64,000 nucleotides of DNA from Tiliqua scincoides (GCF_035046505.1 NC_089830.1:20075561-20139560); one strand, 5' to 3'; counted from the first letter of the stretch, positions 12,101 to 19,998 are shown. Program-made: numbers and translations. Notes: generated from the sequence alone by a model not told the origin.

Positions 12101-13287
12101 AGTTGTCTTCTAAAGGTTAGTATGCAGGGTCAGCTCTCTCTAATAAATTCAGAGTAACAACCTGAGGTGGTCCTATATGCTTTCAGTTCCACGTTGACTT
12201 TGAACAGACATAGCAGCAAATCACACAGCTAGACGATCTCTCGTGCTTCCTTCAAAGCTTCAATGATCATTTTCTAAAACTCTTCGAGGCAGTAAGATAT
12301 ATATCCAATATATCAGGGGTGGCCAAACTGGTGTTTGCAACTGTTGTTGCGCCCATAATCACAGGAGCCATAGGCCGCTCTTTGACATATAATGTGCGGC
12401 TCACGGAAATACATTGGCTGAGATCTTTTTTGCATCACAATTAATATAAAAGGTAAATAAGAAATTTCCAAGCTTTCTAATGATTTACTGCAGTGGTTCT
12501 CATACGTTCAGCACCAGAACCCGCTTTTTAGAATGAGAATCTGTCAGGACTCACTGGAAGTGATGTCATGACCGGAAGTGACATCATCAAGCAGGAAAAT
12601 TTTTAACAGTCCTAGGCTGCAATCCTACCCACACTTACCCATTGACTGTCATTTTTGAATGAATTTACATAGTAGCTTGTTAAAAGTACAGGTCTGCAAA
12701 ATTTCCCCAAATGCAGTCACATATCATGGTAGCATCAAGTCTAATAGATTAAAAATAAAACATTGAAATGAATGGGGACCCACCTGAAATTGGCTCGTGA
12801 CCCACCTGGTGGATCCTGACCCACAGTTTGAGAAACACTGATTTACTGGCTATCAGTTGAGAATCCACTGGATTAAAATGTACGTTGAACACTTATGGTG
12901 AGTAAATATATTTAAGAATTTCTGTGCTTCTTAAATATTGCCCATCTCAAACACCTGAAGTTTATCATATGAGGCTCTTAGGTTAAGCAAGTTTGGCCAT
13001 TCCTGCAATATATCTCCATGAACTCAACCTGGAGCATTTGCTATAAATGCCCATCACATTTGCCATAACCATCAGATAGCTGTTTTAATGCCGTTCTCCC
13101 TGAATTCCATGAAAAGGAAGAACCCTTTGGGTTTTGTTGATGGGGAGGTGACCACAAGCAAGCAGGGATCTCAAGCGTAGGATGGGTGTAATTGTTGGCC
13201 CCTTCCCATCCCTTTCACACAAAAAGCTAGCCACGATGACATGCACTTACCACAAAGGAGAAGGAAGCATGTCCACCACAGCAACAT
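1..13287 (-). CDS. FCGBP-like secreted multi-VWD gene, left copy (partial, whole span)
   Basis: Six coding exons are visible on the minus strand: 13287-13251, 8984-8317, 5902-5329, 2892-2303, 1601-1037 and 116-1. They join in frame with phases 1, 0, 1, 0, 1 and encode about 850 residues before running off the window. Domain order is signal peptide, five short four-cysteine modules, VWD1, C8, TIL, VWD2, C8, TIL. The right-hand gene has an IgGFc-binding N-terminal domain after its signal peptide; no such domain is visible here. The product should be secreted and disulphide-bonded, by analogy with FCGBP and mucins. Both visible VWDs lack the GDPH self-cleavage motif (GQPH and GQLH), while both keep CGLCG. 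It could also be called zonadhesin-like or a novel FCGBP paralogue. Family assignment is firm; orthology is not. Confidence 0.85.
191..416. mobile_element. Short hAT-like element, 'CACAGCACACTG' family
   Basis: The ends resemble TTTTCAACC...GGTTGAAAA inverted termini, enclosing CATCTCACAGCACACTG and a GGCACACC motif. Other copies at 691-866, 7058-7280, 9486-9862, 30651-30865, 35771-35957 and 52419-52595. Non-coding and degenerate. It fills the left gene's intron between 1037 and 116. Confidence 0.6.
420..662. repeat. Two degenerate copies of a near-palindromic short repeat
   Basis: Pieces at about 438-512 and 580-662 carry the pair AATCCTA...TAGGATT with GTAAGCCCCATTGA and ACTTCCTTCTGAGTAG between. 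Clearer copies lie at 6908-6985, 7290-7345, 15089-15182, 27128-27196 and 53733-53805, and the motif seeds the array at 5963-6555. Confidence 0.5.
691..866. mobile_element. Short hAT-like element, same family as 191-416
   Basis: Starts ATTTTCAACCTTTTTCATC and ends GCACACTGGTTGAAAATGG, giving visible inverted ends. Second copy in the same intron of the left gene. Confidence 0.65.
1037..1601 (-). CDS. Left gene exon: second half of VWD2 plus C8
   Basis: 565 nt, phase 0 to phase 1, acceptor TTCCAG and donor GTAAGT. It begins LDSLLINLPFYIDN, has the intact CGLCGNFNGRASDD motif, a C8 region (RECGVLLDQGGPFKMCH, CAYDYC) and ends WRSNQFC. Its cysteines are complete where the right gene's VWD2 exon has lost three, so it serves as a reference for that comparison. 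Confidence 0.92.
1921..2286 (+). repeat. Tandem array, about 140-bp unit, three copies, CR1-derived
   Basis: The word CATTTGGTGGGCC recurs at 1921, 2062 and 2202 (periods 141 and 140). Each unit is a CR1 3' end (CAGGAAGCTGGACTAGATG... TTCTTATGTTCTTA) plus about 30 bp reading ACTACAATTCCCAG. The same junction is seen in arrays at 22951-23190, 27993-28290 and 39600-40005. It ends about 17 bases from the exon edge at 2303. Confidence 0.85.
2303..2892 (-). CDS. Left gene exon: TIL plus first half of VWD2
   Basis: 590 nt, phase 1 to phase 0, acceptor TTTGCAG and donor GTGAGT. The TIL domain starts at FCPENSRYMACGSACPATC and closes with CIPKDSCGC. A cysteine-rich linker (QQFWGDQQCHQQCVC) leads into VWD2 at CSVQGQLHYTSFDG. 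The GDPH motif is GQLH here. The donor lies about 17 nt from a CR1-derived tandem array in the following intron. Confidence 0.92.
3000..3463. mobile_element. Non-autonomous hAT transposon with exact 8-bp target duplication
   Basis: Ends are CAAGGGTGTCC and GGACACCCCTG, flanked on both sides by GACTAGAT (2992-2999 and 3464-3471). A close copy lies at 25849-26311. It contains no plausible gene. It sits in the left gene's intron between 5329 and 2892. Confidence 0.85.
4006..4184 (-). mobile_element. LINE 3' end, inserted in the hAT element
   Basis: Begins TTGGCAACCTTCAGTCTCG, the reverse of the LINE tail seen intact at 16843 and 60516, and breaks off after CTTCTTTGCC. Roughly 175 bp of a 5'-truncated copy. 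Confidence 0.8.
4209..4400. repeat. Short palindromic-end element (MITE-like)
   Basis: Ends CATTCCTAACCCC and GGGTTAGGATCGTG are inverted. The interior has GACATAAGGGCAAAGCAG and CTGCAGGATGCAGC. Other copies: 11888-12064, 52904-53032 and 54327-54492. Confidence 0.6.
4539..4598 (+). mobile_element. CR1 LINE 3' tail (bird-like type)
   Basis: Contains GGTTGGACCAGATGACC and ends in the CR1 tail CTATGATTCTATGAT. It interrupts the hAT element between its GGTCAT and ACATC segments. Confidence 0.8.
4779..4930 (-). mobile_element. 5S rRNA-derived SINE
   Basis: On the minus strand it reads AACTGTTACCCTGC, then a 5S-like body (AAGCTAAGCAGGGTC, TGGATGGGAGACC) and the tail TCGAGACTGAAGGTTGCC. It faces the copy at 5073-5222 head to head. 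Confidence 0.85.
5073..5222 (+). mobile_element. 5S rRNA-derived SINE
   Basis: Full-length copy with head GCAACTGTTACCCTGC, 5S body with GGAAGCTAAGCAGGG and TGGATGGGAGACCG, and LINE-like tail. It starts 142 bases after the oppositely oriented copy. It lies about 107 bases downstream of the donor of the left gene's 5902-5329 exon. Confidence 0.87.
5329..5902 (-). CDS. Left gene exon: second half of VWD1 plus C8
   Basis: 574 nt, phase 0 to phase 1, acceptor CAG and donor GTGAGT. It begins VNQLLSRLPIIL, contains CGLCGNYNGDPNDD with the acidic and Asn residues typical of VWD calcium sites, then a C8 region (SHGCHGKCRCC, FCGLI, CHSLIDP) and ends with GC before the TIL. The length is identical to the matching exon of the right gene (36203-36776), which supports a duplication origin. 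Confidence 0.92.
5963..6555 (+). repeat. Minisatellite, eight units alternating 74 and 72 bp
   Basis: The word CTTACTTCTGAATAGACA starts at 6000, 6072, 6146, 6218, 6292, 6364, 6436 and 6510. Units have either ATGGGACTTAC (74 bp) or ATGGCTTAC (72 bp) in the order A-B-A-B-A-B-B-A. The unit includes half of the near-palindromic repeat found elsewhere in the window. It lies in the left gene's intron between 8317 and 5902. Confidence 0.95.
6640..6905 (+). repeat. Dispersed repeat with 'GCTGGCCCATCC' start
   Basis: The opening AGCTGGCCCATCCACAAGGC and the following GCATCAGGCAGCAGTTT recur at 18287-18585, in reverse at 25374-25660 and more faintly at 41705-41850. Family not recognised. Confidence 0.5.
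6908..6985. repeat. Near-palindromic short repeat
   Basis: Reads GCAATCCTATCCACACTTAC ... GACTTACTCCTGAGGATATG with inverted arms around CCATTGACTATAATGG. It is the likely source type of the adjacent minisatellite. Confidence 0.6.
7058..7280. mobile_element. Short hAT-like element, 'CACAGCACACTG' family
   Basis: Carries CATGGCACACTGGTGTGC, GTCAATTGTCAAAAAACC and ends GATGGAAAAAGTTC. Degenerate at both ends. Confidence 0.6.
7360..7922. other. Intron stretch with no recognisable feature
   Basis: AT-rich sequence with no open frame of family character and no repeat that recurs clearly in the window. The piece at 7865-7920 may be a hAT end. Confidence 0.5.
7923..8288 (+). mobile_element. tRNA-derived SINE of Sauria type
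   Basis: Box A-like TGGTCTAGAGGGTAGAGCC and box B-like GGTCGCCAGTTCGAGGCC are both present. The 3' part carries AAACCGCCTTGAATAAAGTC and AAGGCGGTATATAAATAC before a TATTA tail, the Bov-B-like tail known for Sauria SINEs. The first bases are partly duplicated (GGAGGTCTGG twice). The tail ends about 28 bases from the exon edge at 8317. Confidence 0.85.
8317..8984 (-). CDS. Left gene exon: five four-Cys modules plus first half of VWD1
   Basis: 668 nt, open throughout, with acceptor TTCTAG and donor GTAAGA. It starts in phase 1 and ends in phase 0. The first 145 or so residues hold five tandem modules. Four keep the spacing C-x4-C-x5-C-x8-C; the third (SCHHVQCIC...) has lost four residues between its second and third Cys. 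The VWD then starts at about residue 157 with CWASGQPHYHTFDG and runs to the conserved splice point after GLVR. The right gene has a single such module in the matching exon (35120-35469), so the array is expanded here. GDPH is replaced by GQPH. Confidence 0.88.
9086..9212 (-). mobile_element. 5S rRNA-derived SINE, 5'-truncated
   Basis: Tail at left (TTGGCAACCTTCAGTCTCG), 5S body to GATCAGACAAGATCGG; the AACTGTTACCCTGC head is missing. It lies about 100 bases upstream of the five-module exon of the left gene. Confidence 0.83.
9486..9862. mobile_element. hAT-like element split by a 5S SINE
   Basis: Starts TTTTTTCAACCAGGG and GTGGCACACTGGTG, resumes after 9790 as TTTTAGTGCCTTAGTG and ends GATGAAAATTTGAAC. 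The SINE at 9640-9790 interrupts it after TTGTCAATTG. Confidence 0.65.
9640..9790 (-). mobile_element. 5S rRNA-derived SINE inside a hAT-like element
   Basis: Reads GTTGGCAACCTTCAGTC to GATCAGGCATGTGCA with a small internal duplication of the AGCCTA segment. Confidence 0.83.
9977..10334. mobile_element. Non-autonomous hAT transposon with exact 8-bp duplication
   Basis: Ends CAGGGGTCTCCAAAC and TTAGAGACCCCTG are inverted. CCCTAGAG flanks it on both sides (9969-9976, 10335-10342). Interior is non-coding. Confidence 0.87.
10335..10566. other. First-intron stretch of the left gene, nothing recognised
   Basis: No coding character, repeat or motif was identified beyond the flanking target duplication. 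Confidence 0.5.
10567..11018 (-). mobile_element. CR1-type LINE 3' end
   Basis: Reverse copy from AAGAACATAAGAACAGTCC to the ORF2 C-terminal part. The minus frame reads RTDKRKYFFTQRAVNLWNSL and FKRRLDKFLEEKSITGY, a familiar CR1 reverse-transcriptase C-terminus. Confidence 0.85.
11213..11285. mobile_element. Fragment of a Tc1/mariner Tigger-like end
   Basis: TATTCCAAAATG...CTTCTGGTCCCAAGCATTTAGG matches the right end of the larger element at 37008-37775. Confidence 0.5.
11409..11761 (+). mobile_element. hAT transposon, cleanest copy of the 'GTGTTTCTCAAACTG' family
   Basis: Starts CAGTGTTTCTCAAACTGTGG and ends AAAGTGTGAGAACCACTG, imperfect inverted ends. About 353 bp, no ORF. Used here as the reference to see insertions in the copy at 3879-4676. 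Confidence 0.8.
11888..12064. repeat. Short palindromic-end element (MITE-like)
   Basis: Ends GGGCGCAAACCTAACCC and GGTTAGGATAGCGCCC are inverted; interior has GACATAAGGGCAATGC and CTGCAGGATGCAGC. Same family as 4209-4400. Confidence 0.7.
12314..13005. mobile_element. hAT transposon hosting a second hAT
   Basis: Ends CAGGGGTGGCCAAACT and AGTTTGGCCATTCCTG, with exact 8-bp duplications CAATATAT (12306-12313, 13006-13013). A different hAT (12491-12840) lies within it. A relative lies at about 19999-20694. Confidence 0.9.
12491..12840 (-). mobile_element. hAT transposon nested in another hAT
   Basis: Starts CAGTGGTTCTCATACG and ends AGTTTGAGAAACACTG, with exact 8-bp duplications ATTTACTG (12483-12490, 12841-12848). 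It is a reverse copy of the family at 11409-11761. Confidence 0.92.
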
Positions 13288-13304
13288 GGTTGGAATTCTC
13301 CTTC
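13251..13304 (-). CDS. Left gene: putative signal-peptide exon (ATG at 13287)
   Basis: On the minus strand an acceptor after a pyrimidine run (AG at 13306-13305) is followed by 17 nt, then ATG with A at -3. Next come the residues MLLWWTCFLLLC plus one base, then the donor GTAAGT (13250-13245). The coding part is 37 nt and ends in phase 1, just like the signal exon of the right gene. Joined to the next exon at 8984 it gives a hydrophobic leader followed directly by a mature cysteine-rich sequence. No other exon was found between them. The call rests on splice signals, phase and leader character only, so an extra small exon in the 4.3-kb intron cannot be excluded. Confidence 0.6.
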
Positions 13305-15088
13305 CTGAAAGAAAAGTTGAACAAAAAAGTTGTAGGATGCACAAATAAGCCATGTAGCATGGGATGCTGGCATTCTTGAGGGTTCCTCTGTATGATTGAG
13401 AAATCCTAGTCAGTTGCAGGTATTGCAGATTATGCCCTGCTTGGAGTGGGGACAGATCTGGCTGGAACTCTTTGAGAAATTGCACTTGTATAGAAATGTT
13501 TGTGGCTTCTCTTGTTAAAATCTTGGTATTTTACTGGGGACGACGACACACCCTTAAAGTTTTCTTCAAATTTGCTTCATGTGAAATTTCAGCATTGGGT
13601 TCAGCTATTTTGGGCAACTATTTATTTTATTTGCAATTATTTTATAATCCTAATGCGTTTGCTGATGGGAATATGGACTCATTCTCTCTCTTTAATAATA
13701 TCTCCTACCTTGATGGACTGGTCTTCTCAGGGTTGGTTTACCTCATTCCTGAGGTCCTGCTGAAATTCCAGTTTCAAATCCTGGGTTTTCTAGTCTCCGT
13801 GATCAAGGTACCAGCCAATGGGGTAAGGGACACTCCTTCTTGATGCCTTTAGTCATTATCCTACTTCTGAATGAAAGCCAGAATCTTTAGCGTACTGGAT
13901 ACTTTATCATCCCACAGTTTCTTGCTCAGTCTTCCACATAGGCTGACTTGGCACTGGCAATGCCAACAGTTGTCACAGGGGGGCAGCTCTGAGCACACAC
14001 TATAGGTTTTCTTTCAAAGCACAAAATCTTAAATTTTGCCAGGGCTTTTACATTACCCTGAATTGGCACAGTTGAAAGACGGGAATGGAGAAGTAGAGAA
14101 CAAAGTATCACCAACCCATTTGTTTTTTCCACCACATCCAAAAGCAAATCTGGAAGCATGCATTGTGGAGGTCATGCGTGCCAATGTATCGCTGATGACC
14201 CTTGGAAAGTTGTTAAGAGGTTATGCGCTGAGAACCATTCCTCTCCCTTCATGACTCGTGTCTTTGGGAAAGCAAAGAAACTCAGCTGATTTTTGCATCA
14301 GTTCCAAAGGTATAGAGGCATCGCTGCATTTAAACCATGCATCCACCTCTTTTCTGGGGTAGGACCAACGCAATCTGAATCTTACAAGAACAGGCTGTTC
14401 CTGTACAGGAGCATGATGGAACATCCCTTGGCATGTTCACACCTTTACCATCTCACAGTCCATTATATGTAAAATCAGCTCCGGTGCAATGCATCCTGGG
14501 ATACAGACCCGCAGGCTGGTGAGCTTTCAGTAAACTTTCTTCATGTGGGGCTACAGAAATTTTTGACCCCCCCTCCAAATAGCCTCCTCCATGGCTTTTA
14601 CTTCTGGTATCTGATGAGTAACTACTGCATTGCCTTCACATCACATGTTGTTTCACATCAATCTATCAGTCAGTTGTGAAATGATGGGAGAGCCAGTGAG
14701 ATAGGACAGTGTGACAATACCTCTGAAGGCAAATGAAGCCAGTGCAGAGTAAGGGGATGACCCTTGCTCTGAGTTAGCTTCATCTGGTCTCAGTGATGTC
14801 ATCTCTTGGAGCAATGATGTCAACTCTCGGGCCACATCTCTTGGTTTGCGAAATGTTTGTGAAAATTGTCCAGGTATCCTCCCAGCTCAGCCTTATCTAA
14901 TCAACAATCTAATCAACAAAGCATTACAGCCCTAAACATTTTCCAGAGTAGTAGTAAATGCTCCTTTTGGAAGAGGCAGAGGTACTCCTGTGTGTTTGTA
15001 CGTGGCTTTTTCCTCTCTGGGGAATCAAAGGCTTAAGCCACTGTTCTTGTGAATGGATGGTGGGAGCAGGTGTTAATAGCAGCTCTCT
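13305..15088. other. Upstream of the left gene's leader exon; no feature recognised
   Basis: This stretch should hold the left gene's promoter. No convincing TATA plus donor pair was found on the minus strand. A weak TTATAAAA occurs near 13640 and may be chance. Confidence 0.4.
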
Positions 15089-15182
15089 TAGAGCCCAATC
15101 CTACCCACACTTTCCTGGGAGTAAGCCCCATTGACTTTAATGGGACTTACTTCTGAGTAGACAGGGATAGGATTGGGCTGTT
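15089..15182. repeat. Near-palindromic short repeat, well preserved
   Basis: AGCCCAATCCTACCC ... GGGATAGGATTGGGCT form inverted ends around CCCATTGACTTTAATGGG. The two halves also carry matching GGGAGTAAG and CTTACTTCTGAG arms. Confidence 0.7.
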
Positions 15183-15265
15183 AATCTCCAGCAGCATTTT
15201 GTTACCTATACAATCTCATGATCTTCAATGAGTCTGGGGATTGGAGGTGGGAGGTGGCTGTCAAG

Positions 15266-15598
15266 AAAATATTTCTTTACTCAGCGTGTGGTTGGTCCGT
15301 GGAACTCCTTGCCACAGGATGTGGTGATGGCATCTGGCCTGGACGCCTTTAAAAGGGGATTGGACAGGTTTCTGGAGGAAAAATCCATTACGGGTTACAA
15401 GCCATGATGCGTATGTGCAACCTCCTGATTTTAGAAATGGGCTATGTCAGAATGCCAGATGCAAGGCAGGGCACCAGGATGAGGTCTCTTGTGATCTGGT
15501 GTGCTCCCTGGGGCATTTGGTGGGCCGCTGTGAGATACAGGAAGCTGGACTAGATGGGTCTATGGCCTGATCCAGTGGGGCTGTTCTTATGTTCTTAA
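15266..15598 (+). mobile_element. CR1-type LINE 3' end
   Basis: Runs from AAAATATTTCTTTACTCAGC through AACTCCTTGCCACAGGATG to the tail GGGCTGTTCTTATGTTCTTA. Confidence 0.85.
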
Positions 15599-16269
15599 GT
15601 TGGCAGTAGAGATTCTTCCAGTCCCTGCCATTTCTGATGAGCAAGAATTGGTTGCACACTTTAAGCTCCCACTGGAGCTTACAAAGCAATTTGTTTTGTA
15701 CCTAGGATATAGTTAGACTCACCACAGAATGACAGTTAATACCGTCGAAACATTTTGTCTCGTAATGGTAAATGTACGTTTAACCGGGGCCTGTCTTTGT
15801 GTTCTTGGCCAAGGGATGGGAGCCTGACCTCCTATCTTTTGCCTGCTTTGTCTGCTTGTCACAGTCCTGGACCATGCTCAGGATTTATTCTGTGGAGCAA
15901 AGCAAAGATCATATCTTTACTCAATTAGGCCTTTTCTTCCCTTAATTGCTGAACAAATCGAAAGCAGTGGCAGGGTCACAGTGGAGTGACTGCACCGGGA
16001 TTTATGGGTGACTGATCTCACTCTGAGCTTTGGAAGGCGAGATGGAGCTGAGTGCACAGCTCTGTTGATAAGTGGCAGATCTATCTTTAGGCTTGTCAAG
16101 AGAGAGGAGGATGAGGGAACAGTTGTACTGCCCCCCCCATCCATGGGGAGCAAAATTTGGAGCGGGCACTTTGGTGTGTGTGTGTGTTTGCAGTATAAGT
16201 GGTGTCCTTCCAGAGGCCAGTTTCTATTTTGGAGTGTGTACGTGGGCCATGGACTCTTCACTCACAACA
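15599..16269. other. Intergenic stretch, nothing recognised
   Basis: No coding or repeat signal clear enough to name. Confidence 0.4.
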
Positions 16270-16843
16270 GGAGAGGAAACTGAACGCATACCACATGCGC
16301 TGCCTCCGACACATCCTTGGCATCACCTGACAGGACAAAGTTCCAAACAACACAGTCCTGGAATGAGCTGGAATCCCTAGCATGTATGCATTGCTGAAAC
16401 AGTGACGCCTGCGTTGGCTCGGTCATGTCATGAGAATGGATGATGGCTGGATCCCAAAGGATCTCCTCTATGGAGAACTCGTGCAAGGAAAGCGCCCTAC
16501 AGGTAGACCACAGCTGCGATACAAGGACATCTGCAAGAGGGATCTGAAGGCCTTAGGAGTGGACCTCAACAAGTGGGAAACCCTGGCCTCTGAGCGGCCC
16601 GCTTGGAGGCAGGCTGTGCAGCATGGCCTTTCCCAGTTTGAAGAGACACTTGGCCAACTGAGGCTAAGAGGCAAAGTAGGAAGGCCCATAGCAAGGGAGA
16701 CAGACCAGGGACAGACTGCACTTGCTCCCAGTGTGGAAGGGGTTGTCACTCCCGAATTGGCCTTTTCAGCCACACTAGACGCTGTTCCAGAACCACCTTT
16801 CAGAGCGCGATACCATAGTCTTTCGAGACTGAAGGTTGCCAAC
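16270..16843 (+). mobile_element. Non-LTR LINE 3' end with reverse-transcriptase C-terminus
   Basis: The plus frame reads MRMDDGWIPKDLLYGEL, GKRPTGRPQLRYKDICKRDL and SERPAWRQAVQHGLSQFEET, typical of the C-terminus of a non-LTR reverse transcriptase. The nucleotide tail TCGAGACTGAAGGTTGCC ends at 16843. Longest copy in the window; other copies at 4006, 18785, 43498 and 60082. Clade not assigned with confidence. Confidence 0.85.
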
Positions 16844-17149
16844 AGAAGGAAGGTATGTGGGGAGGTGGTGATGCTCTATCAGGACATAGCATCATTTCCA
16901 GGTGACTTCTGGGAGAAAAGGGCCATCACTTGAGCTGACTTGTTTTTTCCCAGAAGTCCCACTGGAATGTATCATGATATTTTGGCATTGTAGGGCTCAT
17001 GGGGGGAAAATGCTAGCCAGAAGGACAACTGCCACCAGACCAAAACAAGCACTGAAGGTCAAAGAAGACAGAACAGGAATGACTGTTCCCACCCTTCAAG
17101 CCACTTAGAATTGATGCTGAGAGTTTTGATGAGGGAACTTTCAGCTCAC

Positions 17150-17256
17150 CACTATATCTGGTGGAGCACTGTGAGATACAGGAGGCTGAACCAGACGGGC
17201 TTTTGGCCTGATCCAGCTGGGCTTTTCTTACATTCTTATGTTCTTATGGAAAATGC
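17150..17256 (+). mobile_element. CR1-type 3' tail, degenerate
   Basis: ACTGTGAGATACAGGAGGCTG and the tail TTCTTATGTTCTTATGG are visible. Confidence 0.65.
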
Positions 17257-18034
17257 TGTCCTTTATAGTTTCTTCTGAAAGCCTTCCTGCATGGGCAATC
17301 TTGATGGCCACCATAGCCCCTCCCAGTTCTTCTGCATGAACGACAGCACAGTATCTGTTGCATGGAAAAGATCAGAGGGTGCCAGGCAAATCACTTAAAA
17401 GTCGCCTATTGTGCGGAGAACAAAAGCCGGCCAGCTTGTGATCTGGGTGGTGGCTTTTTGAAGGCGCAATTATTGCAAGCAAAGGAGCGTGGGGACCTCA
17501 GAGTCAGGATTGCAGCAGTACAGGATGGAAGCTGATAACAATGGCAGCCAAGGCTAATGGCAGCCTGGAGGGCCGCACTGACTCTCACCTGGGTCAGTGT
17601 CCTTTCAGGCAGTGAGGACAAACAATGGGACGTTGACTTTTGGCTTGAGAACGTCTCTTCAAAGGATGGAGAGGAGTGCCAAACAAAGAGAGGCATTTGG
17701 ATATGCCTGCAGTCTAGTGAGAAGGCAGGTATCTGGGTGAACACAGTTTCTTTTCAATGGGGAGAGAGGTCCAGATATTTGCAACCAATCGCTGTTGGCC
17801 ACATAAGCATTTGTTGATGTGATCCCAACCACCTACTTCCAGGCAAGCTAGTGTAGCAGCGGCAAAATGACAGAAAAGATTAGCCACCCTCCCTCCCCAT
17901 CTTGATTCTTCCTATTTCCTCTTGCTATTTTGCCCCTTTTAAAAATTTTGTTTTGTTTTAAATCCTGTTTTGGAACTTGCAATCATCTCAAACCCCTGAA
18001 GGGGCTGCTGAGTCTTTTAAAGGGGGCAACTATG
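17257..18034. other. Intergenic stretch, nothing recognised
   Basis: No repeat shared with the rest of the window was identified and no exon-like segment was found. Confidence 0.4.
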
Positions 18035-18190
18035 TTAGCAGCAACTGTTACCCTGCACATGCCTGATCTTGTCTGATCTCGGAAGCTAAGCAGGGTCAGG
18101 CCTGGTTAGTACTTGGATGGGAGACCGCCTGGGAATACCGGGTGCTGTAGGCGTATACCATAGTCTTTCGAGACTGAAGGTTGCCAACCA
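18035..18190 (+). mobile_element. 5S rRNA-derived SINE, full length
   Basis: Head AGCAACTGTTACCCTGC, 5S body including GATCTCGGAAGCTAAGC and GGAATACCGGGTGCTG, and tail to TTGCCAACC. Confidence 0.88.
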
Positions 18191-18286
18191 ACCATGTTTG
18201 CTCAATTACTGCTGGTCCTTTGTTGGCCCCTTTCCCAACTATCCAGTAAGCAAAGAACCCACTTTTGAGTCAGTGCACTGGACCAT

Positions 18287-18585
18287 GAAGAGGGCTGGCC
18301 CATCCATGAGGCCAACTAAAGTGGTTGCCTCAGGCAGCAGTTTAAGAGGATTGCCCAGTTCTGTCTACCTGCTTTCTTCCTCTGATCATCTTTCTCCTTC
18401 CACAATCTGGATTAGATTAAGAAGTGGGGACAGAGAGGAAGAAGAAATGGGGAGGGGAGTGAGTGCTGAGCTGGAATCTTGGAGAGCGAGAGGAGCAGAG
18501 GCTTGCACATCATCGGGTGGGGCACAGTATTTGGGATCCCATCTCAGGCATCAGGAGTTATTGGGCTTGCCCTGACCATGAATCC
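18287..18585 (+). repeat. Dispersed repeat with 'GCTGGCCCATCC' start
   Basis: GGGCTGGCCCATCCATGAGG and CCTCAGGCAGCAGTTTAAG match 6640-6905. Confidence 0.5.
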
Positions 18586-18784
18586 CAGCTGATTCCCAAG
18601 AGGAGGGAATCCAAGGACTCAGATGACCTCCCCACCACGATAAGTAGCTGCTTTGTGTGTCTGTGTAATTGTGGAAGCAGACCAGAGTCTGCACTGCAGT
18701 GCCAATGACCCCCCCTCCTTTTCAACATGGCAGTCTTGTGCCATCACTGGTCCTTGTCTCAGAATCCTTCCTGTTTTGATGTTA

Positions 18785-19088
18785 TGTTGGCAACCTTCAG
18801 TCTCGAAAGACTATGGTATCGCGCTCTGAAAGGTGGTTCTGGAACAGCGTCTAGTGTGGCTGAAAAGGCCAATTCGGGAGTGACAATCCCTTCCACACTG
18901 GGAGCAAGTGCAGTCTGTCCCTGGTCTGTCTCCCTGGCTATGGGCCTTCCTTCTTTGCCTCTTTGCCTCTTTGCCTCAGACTGTTGGCAAAGTGTCTCTT
19001 CAAACTGGGAAAGGCCATGCTGCACAGCCTGCCTCCAAGCGGGCCGCTCAGGGGCCAGGGTTTCCCACCTGTTGAGGTGGGATCCGGC
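18785..19088 (-). mobile_element. LINE 3' end, same family as 16270-16843
   Basis: Reverse copy beginning TTGGCAACCTTCAGTCTCG and breaking off after CACCTGTTGAGGTGGGATC. Confidence 0.85.
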
Positions 19089-19998
19089 CATCATGTTTTG
19101 ATATAGCCAACCAGGAAACTCTGCCCTTATTGGGACCTGCCTACAGTATTTCATTGAGAAGAAGACCTCAAGACATGCTACTCTTGACACTGGGATTTCC
19201 TACTGAGTAAAATGAGGATACGACCAAACTCTACAAGACTGAACCTCACACACCCTTGTTCAGAAGTCAGCCCCACTGAGTTCAACGCCAGTAGGAGTGG
19301 GGATTATTTTGAGTGCCAATACATAAAAAGACCAGCAGAGGGCGCCTTTGGACTAACATAAATTGGCCCAATTATTTAGACAACTCATGACCTGAACTGC
19401 AAGTGAAGCCCTGCAGTGTTACGTTTTTCATTGCAGCAGTCGAAGGCATGGATGGTTTCAGATTATGAGTTAGGGGTAGGAAAGTGAATTATGAATGGTG
19501 GCCAGGAGCAGCAGCTCCCCCCCACTTGTCCTCTCTCGCTGCATAGTAGATGGAAAGGAGGGGGGTGGTGTCTACGTGTCAGGGATCAACTTCTCACCTT
19601 CACCATTCAAGATGCAGGTTTTTCGAGTGGATGCTTGAAGGACGATGACCGCCCACATCAGTCTTCTCGAAAGGTCTTCATCAAAGGTCTTGCTCTGTAT
19701 TCTCCTGCAGTAAACTGAAGTAAGGTTGGCAAGGATGCAGGACAGGGCATTTCTCATCCTGAGCCCCATGATGATGGACTTCCCTTTCCCAGGAGGCCCA
19801 AATGACCCTAGTACTGCCCATTTGCAAATGATTCCCCCAAACCTCTTTGTTTTGGTTAGCCTGATTTGGGGATTCATCACTTGCGTGGCATCAATATTTG
19901 GCCCCCATGTGTTGTTTGCTTGTCTCCTTTTTATTAGTTGGGGGTGTCTTTTTTTTTTTAAAGAGGCTCAACAATTGATTTCATTAAAGGTGTTACAA
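19089..19998. other. Intergenic stretch, nothing recognised
   Basis: No convincing gene or repeat signal. Confidence 0.4.

Noticed and set aside
13620-13650. TATA box for the left gene near 13640
   Set aside because: A weak AT match without a nearby donor or motif support; AT-rich sequence makes chance likely.
16430-16933. A 167-residue open frame as a host gene
   Set aside because: The sequence is a non-LTR reverse-transcriptase C-terminus repeated at 60079 and elsewhere; it is LINE debris.
18035-18190. 5S rRNA genes at about a dozen loci
   Set aside because: Bodies look like 5S rRNA, but all carry the same extra head or LINE-like tail, are scattered in both orientations and vary in sequence. 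They are SINEs; an RNA finder may mislabel them.
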